Assembly (NCBI GenBank): GCA_946800325.1
Contig: OX326957.1
Coordinates: 20,151,007 to 20,215,006, forward strand
Reading direction: 5' to 3'
Length of the DNA stretch: 64,000 nucleotides
Source: Luzula sylvatica
Taxonomy: Eukaryota; Streptophyta; Magnoliopsida; Poales; Juncaceae
The position numbers and the translations under genes were made by a program. Positions within the stretch are counted from its first letter, which is position 1; every line of letters begins with the position of its first letter. Positions 11,401 through 23,123 of the stretch are shown in pieces. Below the pieces are notes generated by a model. That model was not told where the DNA came from and did no database searches. It saw only the letters and a list, made by a program, of their open reading frames with translations.

Positions 11401-14400
11401 GATTTTTACCCCCTACCCCCCCTTTGGAGATTTTTACCCCCTACCCCCACCCTTGGGAGATTTTTACCCCCTACCCCCACCCTATGGATATTTTTACCCC
11501 CTACCCCCCCTTTGGAGATTTTTACCCCCTACCCCCCCTTTGGAGATTTTTACCCCCTACCCCCCCCCCCCCCCCCCCCCCCCCCGCCCCCCTTCGGAGA
11601 TTTTTACGCCCTACCCCCCCATCCGAGATTTTTTCCCCCTACCCCCCCTTTGGAGATTTTTATACCCTACCCCCTCTTTGGAGATTTTTACCCCCTACCC
11701 CCCTTTGGAGATTTTTACCCCCTACCCCCCCTTTAGAGATTTTTACCCCCTACCACCCTTTGGATATTTTTACCCCCTACCCCCCCCCCCCCTTTGGAGA
11801 TTTTTACCCCCTACCCCCCCTTGGGAGATTTTTACTCCCTACCCCCCCTTCCGAGATTTTTACCCCCTACCCCCCCTTTGGAGATTTTTACCCCCTACCC
11901 CCCCTTTGTATATTTTTACCCCCTACCCCCCCCCTTTGGAGATTTTTACCCCCTACCCCCTCTTTGGACATTTTTACACCCTACCCCCCCTTTGGATATT
12001 TTTACCCCCTACCCCCCCATTGGAGAATTTCACCCCCTACCCCCCCTTTGCCGATTTTTACCACATACCCCGCCTTGGGAGATTTTTACCCCCTACCCCC
12101 CCCCCCCCCCCCCCCCCCGTTTAGAGATTTTTACCCCCTACCCCCCTTTGGAGATTTTTACCCCCTACCCCCCTTTGGATATTTTTACCCCCTACCCCCC
12201 TTTAGAAGATTTTTACCCCCTACCCCCCCTTTGGAGATTTTTACCCCTACCCCCCCTTGGGAGATCTTTACCCCTACCCCCCCTTGGGAGATTTTTACCC
12301 CCTACCACCCCATCGGAGATTTTTACTCCCTACTCATCCTTCTGAGATTTTTACCCCCTACCCCCCTTTGGATATTTTTACCCCTACCCCCCTTTGGATA
12401 TTTTTACACCCTACCCCCCCTTTGGAGATTTTTACCCCGTACCCCCCCCCTTTGGAGATTTTTACCCCCTACCCCCCCTTTGGAGATTTTTACCCCCTAC
12501 CCCCCCCCTTTGGAGATTTTTACCCCCTACCCCCCCTTGGGAGATTTTTACCCCCTACCCCCCCTTTAGAGTTTTTTACCCCCAACCCTCCCTTTGGATA
12601 TTTTTACCCCCTACCCCCCCCCCCCCCCCTTGGAGATTTTTACCCCCTACCCCCCATTGGAGATTTTTACCCCTACCCCCCCTTTGGGAGATTTTTACCC
12701 CCTACCCCCCCTTTGGAGATTTTTACCCCTACCCCCCTTTGGATATTTTTACCCCCTACCCCCCCTTTGGAGATTTTTACCCCCTACCCACCCTTTGAAG
12801 ATTTGTACCCCCTACCCCCCCCCTTTGGAGATTTTTACCCCCCCCCCTTTGGAGATTTTTACCCCCTACCCCCCCGCCCCCCTTTAAAGATTTTTACCCC
12901 CTACCCCCCCTTTGGATATTTTTACCCCCTACCCCCCACCCCCCCTTTGGAGATTTTTACACCCTACCCCTCATAGGAGATTTTTACCCCCGACCCCCCA
13001 TTTGGGAGATTTTTACCCCCTACCCCACCTTTGGAGATTTTTACCCCTACCCCCCCGTTTGGAGATTTTTACCCCCTACCCCCCCCCCCCCCCTTTGGAG
13101 ATTTTTACCCCCTACCCCCCCTTTGGAGATTTTTACCCCCTACCCCCCCTTTGGACATTTTTACCCCTACCCCCCCTTTGGAGATTTTTACCCCTACCCC
13201 CCCTTTGGAGATCTTTACCCCTACCCCCCCCCTTGGGAGATTTTTTCCCCTACCACCCCTTTGGAGATTTTTACCCCCTACCCCCCCTTTGGAGATTTTT
13301 ATCCCCTACCCCCACCCTATGGATATTTTTACCCCCTACCCCCCCTTTGGAGATTTTTACCCCCTACCCCCCCTTTGGAGATTTTTATCCCCTACCCCCC
13401 CCCCTTCGGAGATTTTTACTCCCTACCCCCCCATCCGAGATTTTTACCCCTACCCCCCCTTTGGAGATTTTTATACCCTACCCCCTCTTTGGAGATTTTT
13501 ACCCCCTACCCCCCTTTGGAGATTTTTACCCCCTACCCCCCCTTTAGAGATTTTTACCCCCTACCACCCTTTGGATATTTTTACCCCCTACCCCCCCTTT
13601 GGAGATTTTTACCCCCTACACCCCCTTGGGAGAATTTTACTCCCTACCCCCACTTCCGAGATTTATACCCCCTACCCCCCCTTTGGAGATTTTTACCCCC
13701 TACCCCCCTTTTGGATATTTTTACCCCCTACCCCCCCTTTGGAGATTTTTACCCCTACCCCCCCTTTGGACATTTTTACACCCTACCCCCCATTTGGATA
13801 TTTTTACCCCCTACCCCCCCCCCCCCATTGGAGATTTTTACCCCCTACCCCCCCCCCCCCCCCGCCCCCTTTAGAGATTTTTACCCCCTACCCCCCCTTT
13901 GGAGATTTTTACCCCCTACCCCCCTTTTGGAGATTTCTACCCCCTACCCCCCTTTGGATATTTTTACCCCCTACCCCCCCTTGGGATATTTTTACCCCCT
14001 ACCCCCCTTTCGGAGATTTTTTCTCCCTACCCCCCCTTCCGAGATTTTTACCCCCTACCCCCCCTTTGGATATTTTTACCCCCCCCCCTTTGGAGATTTT
14101 TACCACGTACCACCCCTTTGGAGATATTTACCCCCTACCCCCCCTTGGGAGATTTTTACCCCCTACCCCGCCTTGGGAGATTTTTACCCCCTACCCCCCC
14201 TTTAGAGTTTTTTACCCCCAACCCTCCCTTTGGATATTTTTACCCCCTACCCCACCCCCCCCCCCCCCCCCCCTTGGAGATTTTTACCCCCTACCCCCCA
14301 TTGGAGATTTTTACCCCCTAAACCCCCTTTGGGAGATTTTTACCCCCTACCCCCCATTTGGAGTTTTTTACCCCTACCCCCCCCTTTGGAGATTTTTACC

Positions 14401-16700
14401 CACTACCCCCCCTTCGGAGATTTTTACCCCCTACCCCCCTTTGGAGATTTTTACCCCTACCCCCCCTTTGGAGATTTTTACCCCTACCCCCCCTTTGGAG
14501 ATTTATACCCCTACCCCCCCTTTGGAGATCTTTACCCCCTACCCCCCCCTTGGGAGATTTTTACCCCCTACCACCCCTTAGGAGATTTTTACCCCCTACC
14601 CCCCCTTTTTTTACCCCCTACCCCCCCTTGGAAGATTTTTACCACCTACCCCCCTTTGTAGATTTTTACCCCCTACCCCGCCTTTGGAGATTTTTACCCC
14701 TACCCCCCCTTTGTAGATTTTTACCCCTACCCCCCGTTAGGAGATTTTTACCCCCTACCCTCCCTTTGAAGATTTTTACCCCCTACCCCCCCTTTGGAGA
14801 TTTTTACCCCCTACCCCCCCCCCCCCCCTTTGAAGATTTTTACCCCTACCCCCCCTTTGGATATTTTTACCCCCTACCCCCCCCCCCTTTGGAGATTTTT
14901 ACCCCCTACCCCCCCTTTGGAGATTTTTACCCCCTACCCCCCCTTTGGAGATTTTTACCCCTACCCCCCCTTTGGAGATATTTACCCCTACCCCCCCTTG
15001 GGAGATTTTTACCCCCTACCACCCCTTCGGAGATTTTTACTCCCTACCCCCCCTTCTGAGATTTTTACCCCCTACCCCCACCCTTGGGAGATTTTTACCC
15101 CCTACCCCCACCCTATGGATATTTTTACCCCCTACCCCCCCTTTGGAGATTTTTACCCCCTACCCCCCCTTTGGAGATTTTTACCCCCTACCCCCCCCCC
15201 CCCCCCGCCCCCCTTCGGAGATTTTTACCCCCTACCCCCCCCTTTTTTTACCCCCTACTCCCCCTTGGAAGATTTTTACCCCCTACCCCCCCTTTGTAGA
15301 TTTTTACCCCCTACCCGGCCTTTGGAGATTTTTACCCCCTACCCCGCCTTTGGAGATTTTTACCCCTACCCCCCCCCCCCCTTGGGAGATTTTTACCCCC
15401 TACCCCCCCTTTGAAGATTTTTACCCCCTACCCCCCCTTTGGAGATTTTTACCCCCTACCCCCCCTTTTGAGATTTTTACCCCACCCCCCCCTTTGGAGA
15501 TTTTTACCCCCTACCCCCCCCCCCCTTTCGAGATTTTTACCCCCTACCCCCCCTTTGGAGATTTTTACCCCTACCCCCCCTTTGGAGATTTTTACCCCCT
15601 ACCCCCCCTTTGGAGATTTTTACCCCCTACCCCCCCTTTGGATATTTTTACCCCCTACCCCCCCTTTGGATATTTTTACCCCCTACCCCCCCCATGGGAG
15701 ATTTTTCCCCCCTACCCCCCCCCCCCCTTTAGAGATTTTTACCCCCTACCCCCCTTTGGATATTTTTACCCCCTACCCCCCCTTTGAAGATTTTTACCCC
15801 TACCCCCCCTTTGGAGATTTTTACCCCCTACCCCCCCTTTGAAGATTTTTACCCCCTACCCCCCCTTTGGAGATTTTTACCCCTACCCCCCCCCCCCCTT
15901 TGGAGATTTTTACCCCCTACCCCCCCTTTAGAGATTTTTACCCACTACCCCCCCTTTGGAGATTTTTACCCCCTACCCCCCCCCCCCCCCTTTGAAGATT
16001 TTTACCCCTACCCCCCCTTTGGAGATTTTTACCCCCTACCCCCCCCCCCCTTTGGAGATTTTTACCCCCTACCCCCCTTTGGAGATTTTTACCCCCTACC
16101 CCCCCTTTGGAGATTTTTACCCCTACCCCCCCTTTGGAGATCTTTACCCCTACCCCCCCTTGGGAGATTTTTAACCCCTACCACCCCTTCGGAGATTTTT
16201 ACTCCCTACCCCCCCTTCTGAGATTTTTACCCCCTACCCCCCTTTGGAGATTTTTACCCCCTACCCCCCCTTTGGAGATTTTTACCCCCTACCCCCACCC
16301 TATGGATATTTTTACCCCCTACCCCCCCTTTGGAGATTTTTACCCCCTACCCCCCCCCCCCCCCCCCCCCCGCCCCCCTTCGGAGATTTTTACTCCCTAC
16401 CCCCCCATCCGAGATTTTTACCCCCTACCCCCCCTTTGGAGATTTTTATACCCTACCCCCTCTTTGGAGATTTTTACCCCCTACCCCCCTTTGGAGATTT
16501 TTACCCCCGACCCCCCCTTTAGAGATTTTTACCCCCTACCACCCTTTGGATATTTTTACCCCCTACCCCCCCTTTGGAGATTTTTACCCCCTACCCCCCC
16601 TTGGGAGATTTTTACTCCCTACCCCCCCTTCCGAGATTTTTACCCCCTACCCCCCCTTTGGAGAACTTTACCCCCTACCCCCCCTTGGGAGATTTTTACC
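11290..16700 (+). repeat. Higher-order repeat, about 1.2-1.9 kb, three to four copies
   Basis: A GATCTTT (or GATATTT) unit followed by TTGGGAG lies at about 11290, 13210, 14976 and 16139. A CCACCCTATGGATAT unit follows at 11482, 13317, 15113 and 16300. Three copies (not the one at 15113) continue with a long C tract, TTCGGAG, an ATCCGAG unit and a TTTTTATACCC unit with CCCTCTTTGG (about 11660, 13471, 16447). Spacings of about 1.8-1.9, 1.8 and 1.2 kb show unequal copy lengths. T7 deletion units at 14606 and 15243 sit inside the third copy and tie it to 8045-11400. Confidence 0.8.
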
Positions 16701-17881
16701 CCCTACCACCCCTTTCGAGATTTTTACCCCCTACCTTTGGAGATTTTTACCCTCTACCCCCCCCCCCCCCTTTGAAGATATTTACCCCCTACCCCCCCCC
16801 TTTGGAGATTATTACCCCCTACCCGCCCCCCGCCCCCCCCCCCCCCTTTGGAGATTTTTACCCCCTACCCCCCCCCCCCTTTGGAGATTTTTACCCCCTA
16901 CCCCCTCTTTGGAGATTTTTATCCCCTACCGCCCCTTTGAAAATTTTTACACCCTACCCCCCCCCCCCCCCCCCCTTTGGAGATTTTTACCCCCTACCCC
17001 CACCCCCTTTGGATATTTTTACCCCCTACCCCCCCTTTGGAGATTTTAACCCCCTACCCCCCCTTGGGAGATTTTTACCCTCTACCCCCCACCCCCTTTT
17101 GAGATTTTTACCCCCTACCCCCCTTTGGATATTTTTACCCCCTACCCCCCTTTGGAGATTTTTACCCCCAACCCCCCTTTGGATATTTTTACCCCCTACC
17201 CCCCATTTAGAGATTTTTACCCCCTACCCCCCCTTTAGAGATTTTTACCCCCTACCCCACCTTTGGATATTTTTACCCCCTACCCCCCCCCCCCCCCCTT
17301 TGGATATTTTTACCCCCTACCCCCCCTTTGGAGATTTTTACCCCCTACCCCCCCCCCCTTTGAAGAATTTTACCCCCTACCCCCCCTTTGGAGATTTTTA
17401 CCCCCTACCCCCCCTTTGGAGATTTTTACCCCTACCCCCCCTTTGGAGATTTTTACCCCCTACCCCCCCTTTGAAGACTTTTACCCCCTACCCCCCCTTT
17501 GGAGGTTTTTACCCCCTACCCCCCCTTTGGAGATTTTTACCCCTACCCCCCCTTTGGAGATTTTTTACCACCTACCCCCCCTTAGAGATTTTTACCCCCT
17601 ACCCCCCCTTTGGAGATTTTTACCCCTACCCCCCCTTTGGAGATTTTTACCTCCTACCCCTTTGGAGATTTTACCCCCTACCCCCCCCCCCCCTTTGGAT
17701 ATTTTTACCCCCTACCCCGCCTTTGGATATTTTTACCCCCTACCCCCCCTTGGGAGATTTTCCCCCCTACCCCCCCCCTTTAGAGATTTTTACCCCCTAC
17801 CCCCCTTTGGATATTTTTACCCCCTACCCCCCCTTTGGAGATTTTTACCCCCTACCCCCACTTTGGAGATTTTTACCCCCT

Positions 17882-17882
<1 letters not shown>

Positions 17883-17912
<30 letters not shown>
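17883..17912 (+). repeat. C30 homopolymer tract
   Basis: Thirty consecutive C, the longest C run I found in the left arm, ended by a single G and CCC before a TTTAGAG unit. It is an expanded form of the ordinary 6-8 base tract. The exact length is unreliable because homopolymers are error-prone in sequencing. Confidence 0.9.
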
Positions 17913-17913
<1 letters not shown>

Positions 17914-19144
17914 CCCTTTAGAGATTTTTACCCCCTACCCCCCTTTGGATATTTTTACCCCCTACCCCCCCTTTGGAGATTTTTACCCCCTACCCCCCCT
18001 TTGAAGATTTTTACCCCCTACCCCCCTTTGGATATTTTTACCCCCTACCCCCCCTTTGGATATTTTTACCCCCTACCCCCCTTTGGAGATTTTTACCCCT
18101 ACCCCCCTTTGGAGATTTTTACCCCCTACCCCCCCTTTGAAGATTTTTACCCCCTACCCCCCCTTTGGAAATTTTTACCCCCTACCCCCCTTTGGAGATT
18201 TTTACCCCTACCCCCCCTTTGGAGATTTTTACCCCCTACCCCCCCTTTAGAGATTTTTACCCCCTACCCCCCCCCCTTTAGAGATTTTTACCCCCTACCC
18301 CCCCCCCCCCCCTTTGGAGATTTTTACCCCTACCCCCCCTTTGGAGATTTTTACCTCCTACCCCTTTGGAGATTTTTACCCCCTACCCCCCCCTTTGGAT
18401 ATTTTTACCCCCTACCCCCCCCCTTTGGATATTTTTACCCCCTACCCCCCCTTGGGAGATTTTTCCCCCCTACCCCCCCCCCCCCCCCTTTAGAGATTTT
18501 TACCCCCTACCCCCCCCCCCCTTTGTAGATTTTTACCCCTACCCCCACTTTGGAGATTTTTACCCCCTACCCCCCCCCCCCCCTTTAGAGATTTTTACAC
18601 CCTACCCCCCTTTGGAGATCTTTACCCCTACCCCCCCTTGGAGATTTTTACCCCCTACCACCCCTTCGGAGATTTTTACTCCCTACCCCCCCTTCCGAGA
18701 TTTTTACCCCCTACCCCCCTTTGGATGTTTTTGCCCCTACCCCCCTTTGGATATTTTTACACCCTACCCCCCCTTTGGAGATTTTTACCCCCTACCCCCC
18801 CTATGGAGATTTTTACCCCCTACCCCCCTTTGGAGATTTTTACCCCCTACCCCCCCTTTGGAGATATTTACCCCCTACCCACACCCTTGGGAGATTTTTA
18901 CCCCCTACCCCCACCCTTTGGATATTTTTACCCCCTACCCCCCCTTTGGAGATTTTTACCCCTACCCCCCTTTGGAGAACTCTACCCCCTACCCCCCCCC
19001 CCTTGGGAGATTTTTACCCCCTACCCGCCCCCCCCCCCTTTGGAGATTTTACCCCTACCCCCCCCCCTTTGGAGAAATTTACCCCCATCCCCGCCCCCCC
19101 CCCCCCCCCCCCCCCGCCTTTGAAGATTTTTACCCCCTACCCCC

Positions 19145-19300
19145 CCTTTGGAGATTTTTACCCCCTACCCCCCCTTTGGAGATTTTTACCCCTACCCCCC
19201 CTTTGGAGATTTTTACCCCTACCCCCCCTTTGGAGATTTTTACCCCTACCCCCCCTTTGGAGATTTTTACCCCTACCCCCCCTTTGGAGATTTTTACCCC
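19145..19300 (+). repeat. Locally homogenised run of 27-bp C4 units
   Basis: Five consecutive units with a first tract of four C and an almost fixed 27-base period, and no head variants. It contrasts with the mixed variants on both sides and suggests recent local amplification of one unit. Confidence 0.8.
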
Positions 19301-22300
19301 CTACCCCCACCCCCTTTAGAGATTTTTACCCCCTACCCCCCTTTGGAGATTTTTACCCCCTACCCCCCCTTTGGAGATTTTTACCCCTACCCCCCCTTTG
19401 GAGAACTCTACCCCCTACCCCCCCTTGGAGATTTTTACCCCCTACCCCCCCCCCCCTTTGGAGATTTTTACCCCCTACCCCCACCCCCCTTTGGAGATTT
19501 TACCCCATCCCCCCCCCCCCCCCCCCGCCTTTCAAGATTTTTACCCCCTACCCCCCCTTTGGAGATTTTTACCCCTACCCCCCCTTTGGAGATTTTTACC
19601 CTACCCCCCTTTGGAGATTTTTACCCCTACCCCCCCTTTGGAGATTTTTACCCCCTACCCCCCACCCCCTTTAGAGATTTTTACCCCCTACCCCCCTTTG
19701 GATATTTTTACCCCCTACCCCCACCCCCCCTTTGGATATTTTTACCCCCCTACCCCCACCCCCCCTTTGGAGATTTTTACCCGCTACCCCCCCTTTGGAG
19801 ATTTTTATCCCCTACCCCCCCCCTCCCCTTTGAAGATTTTTACCCCATACCCCCCCCCCCTTTTGAGATTTTTAACCCCTAACCCCCCTTTGGAGATTTT
19901 TACCCCTACCCCCCCTTTGAGATTTTTACCCCCTACCCCCCCTTTGAAGATTTTTACCCCCTACCCCCCCTTTGGAGGATTTTACCCCCTACCCCCCCTT
20001 TGGAGATTTTTACCCCTACCCCCCCCCCCGCCTTTGGAGATTTTTACCCCGTACCCCCCACCCCCCTTAAGAGATTTTTACCCCCTACCCCCCCTTTGGA
20101 GATTTTTACCCCTACCCCCCCCTTTAGAGATTTTTACCCCCTACCTCCCTTTGAAGATTTATACCCCCTAGCCCCCTTTGGAGATTTTTACCCCCTACCC
20201 CCCCTTTGGATATTTTTACCCCCTACCCCCCCTTTGGAGAATTTTAGCCCTACCCCCCCCTTTGGGAGATTTTTACCCCCTACCCCCCCCCCCCTTTAGA
20301 GATTTTTACCCCCTACCCCCCTTTGGATATTTTTACCCCCTACCCCCCCTTTGGAGATTTTTACCCCCTACCCCCCCTTTAAAGATTTTTACCCCCTACC
20401 CCCCCCCCCCCTTTGGAGATTTTTACCCCCTACCCCCCCCCCCCTTTGGAGATTTTTACCCCTACCCGCCCCCTTTGGAGATTTTTACCCCTACCCCCCC
20501 TTTGGAGATTTTTACCCCTATCCCCCCTTTGGAGATTTTTACCCCTACCCCCCCTTTGGAGATTTTAACCCCTACCCGTCTTTGGAGAACTTTACCCCCT
20601 ACCCCCCCCTTGGGAGATTTTTACCCCCTACCCCCCCTTTGGAGATTTTTACCCCTTACCCCCCCCCCCCCCCTTTGAAGATTTTTACCCCCTACCCCCT
20701 TTGGAGATTTTTACCCTTTGGAGATTTTTACCCCCTACCCCCCCCCCCCCCCTTTGGAGATTTTTACCCCTACCCCCCCCCCCCCCCCCCCCCCCCGCCT
20801 TTGAAGATTTTTACCCCCTACCCCCCCTTTGGAGATTTTTACCCCCTACCCCCCCCCCCCTTTGGAGATTTTTACCCCTACCCCCCCCCCCCCCCTTTGG
20901 AGATTTTTACCCCTACCCCCCCTTTGGAGATTTTTACCCCCTACCCCCCCCTTTGGATATTTTTACCCCCACCCCCCTTTGGAGATTTTTACCCCCTACC
21001 ACCCCTTTGGAGATTTTTATCCCCTACCCCCGCCCCCCCCCCCCCCTCCCTTTGAAGATTTTTACCCCCTACCCCTTCTTTTGAGATTTTTACCCCCTAC
21101 CCCCCCTTTGGAGATTTTTACCCCTACCCCCCCCCCCTTTGGAGATTTTTACCCCCTACCCCCCCTTTGAAGATTTTTACCCCCTACCCCCCCTTTGGAG
21201 GATTTTACTCCTACCCCCCCTTTGGAGATTTTTACCCCGTACCCCCCCCCCCCTTTAGAGATTTTTACCCCCTACCCCCCCCCCCCCCCTTTGGAGATTT
21301 TTACCCCTACCCCACCCTTTGGAGATTTTTACCCCCTACCCCCCCTTTGAAGATTTTTACCCCCTACCCCCTTTGACGATTTTTACCCCCTACCCCCCCT
21401 TTGGAGATTTGTACCCCCTACCCTCCCTTTGAAGATTTTTACCCCCTACCCCCCCTTTGGAGGATTTTACCCCTACCCCCCCTTTGGAGATTTTTACCCC
21501 CTACACCCCCTTTGGATATTTTTACCCCCTACCCCCCCCCCCTTTGGAGATTTTTAGCCCCTACCCCCCCCCCCCCCCTTGAAGATTTTTACCCCCTACC
21601 CCCTCTTTTGAGATTTTTACCCCCTACCCCCCCCCCCCTTTGGAGATTTTTACCCCTACCCCCCCTTTGGAGATTTTAACCCCCTACGCCCCCTTTGAGA
21701 TTTTTACACCCCACCCCACCTTTGGAGGATTTACCCCCTACCCCCCCTTTGGAGATTTTTACCCCGTACCCCCCCTTTAGAGATTTTTACCCCCTACCCC
21801 CCCCCCTTTGGAGATTTTTACCCCTACCCCCCCCTTTGGAGATTTTTACCCCCTACCCTTTGGAGATTTTTACCCCCTACCCGCCCTTTGGATATTTTTA
21901 CCCCCTACCCCCCTTTGGATATTTTTACCCCCTACCCCCACCCCCTTTGGAGATTTTTACCCCCCTACCCCCCCCCCCCTTTGGAGATTTTTACCCCCTA
22001 CCCCCTACCCCCCCCCCCCTTTGGAGATTTTTACCCCCTACCCCCCCTTTAGAGATTTTTACCCCTACCCCCCTTTGGATATTTTTACCCCTACCCCCCC
22101 TTTGGATATTTTTACCCCCTACCCCCCCCCCCCCCCCCCCCCCCTTGGAGATTTTTACCCCTACCCCCCCTTTGGAGATTTTTACCCCCTACCCCCCCTT
22201 TGGATATTTTTACCCCCTACCCCCACCCCCCCTTTGGAGATTTTTACCCCCTACCCCCCCTTTGGAGATTTTTATCCCCTACCCCCGCCCCCCCCCCCCT

Positions 22301-22804
22301 CCCCTTTGAAGATTTTTACCCCCTACCCCCCTTTTGAGATTTTTACCCCCTACCCCCCTTTGGAGATTTTTACCCCTACCCCCCCTTTGGAGATTTTTAC
22401 CTCCTACCCCCCCTTTGAAGATTTTTACCCCTACCCCCCTTTGGAGGATTTTACCCCCTACTCCCCCTTTGGAGATTTTTACCCCCTACCCCCCCTTTGA
22501 AGATTTTTACCCCCTACCCCCCTTTGAAGATTTTTACCCCCTACCCCCCCTTTGGAGATTTTTACCCCATACCCCCCCCCCTTTGAAGATTTTTACCCCC
22601 TACCCCCCCCCCCTTTGGAGGATTTTACCCCTACCCCCCCTTTGGAGATTTTTACCCCCTACCCCCCCCCCCCTTTAGAGATTTTTACCCCCTACCCCCC
22701 CTTTGGATATTTTTACCCCCACCCCCCCTTTGGAGATTTTTACCCCCTACCCCCCCCCCCCCCCCCCCCCCCTTTGAAGATTTTTACCCCCTACCCCCCC
22801 CTTT

Positions 22805-23004
22805 NNNNNNNNNNNNNNNNNNNNNNNNNNNNNNNNNNNNNNNNNNNNNNNNNNNNNNNNNNNNNNNNNNNNNNNNNNNNNNNNNNNNNNNNNNNNNNNN
22901 NNNNNNNNNNNNNNNNNNNNNNNNNNNNNNNNNNNNNNNNNNNNNNNNNNNNNNNNNNNNNNNNNNNNNNNNNNNNNNNNNNNNNNNNNNNNNNNNNNNN
23001 NNNN
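22805..23004. other. Assembly gap (200 N)
   Basis: Exactly 200 undetermined bases. A round length like this is typical of a placeholder put in by a scaffolder, so the true distance is unknown. The left flank ends inside a unit (C tract then TTT) in C-rich orientation. The right flank starts inside a unit (AA then G tract) in G-rich orientation. Repeat orientation therefore changes exactly here. Confidence 0.97.
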
Positions 23005-23089
23005 AAGGGGGGTAGGGGGTAAAAATCTCTAAAGGGGGGGTAGGGGGTAAAAATCTCCCAAGGGGGGGTAAGGGGTAAAAATCTCCAAA

Positions 23090-23123
<34 letters not shown>

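Larger units (their letters stand above)
1..22804 (+). repeat. Minisatellite array, left arm, C-rich strand on top
   Basis: Continuous tandem array of a 27-29 bp unit: TTTGGAGATTTTTA, C4-5, TA, then a variable C tract (mostly 6-8, up to 30). By length it holds roughly 800 units. The 28-bp form is about 43% C, 11% G, 32% T and 14% A. Recurrent variants are TTTGGATAT, TTTAGAGAT, TTTGAAGAT, TTTCGAGAT, TTGGGAGAT and TTCGGAGAT heads, and a C4 instead of C5 first tract. The array is already under way at base 1, so its left end is outside the window. I saw no interruption by unique sequence, transposon or gene. The function is unknown; satellite identity is read directly from the sequence, and eukaryotic origin is inferred. 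Confidence 0.98.
16700..22804 (+). repeat. Irregular array segment next to the gap
   Basis: Less clearly organised than the rest of the left arm. It has many enlarged C tracts, several ending in a single G before the next unit (17913, about 19117, 19527 and 20797), C4 units in runs, shortened units (about 20700-20725, where the second tract is lost) and a TTCGGAG/TTCCGAG module near 18617-18710. Repeats of the pattern long-C, G, CC, TTTGAAG (or TTTCAAG) occur at about 19117, 19527 and 20797. No gene is visible. Confidence 0.75.

Noticed and set aside
1..22804. Proline-rich extensin-like, collagen-like or cell-wall repeat protein genes
   Set aside because: The periodic PPP blocks come from C homopolymers. 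Frame changes freely between neighbouring units with tract length, which a selected protein repeat would not tolerate.
22805..23004. The gap as the centre of a perfect palindrome
   Set aside because: Variant units near the gap do not mirror each other, and the modules shared by the arms are at very different distances from it. A palindrome centred here is not supported, though an inversion of another kind is not excluded.
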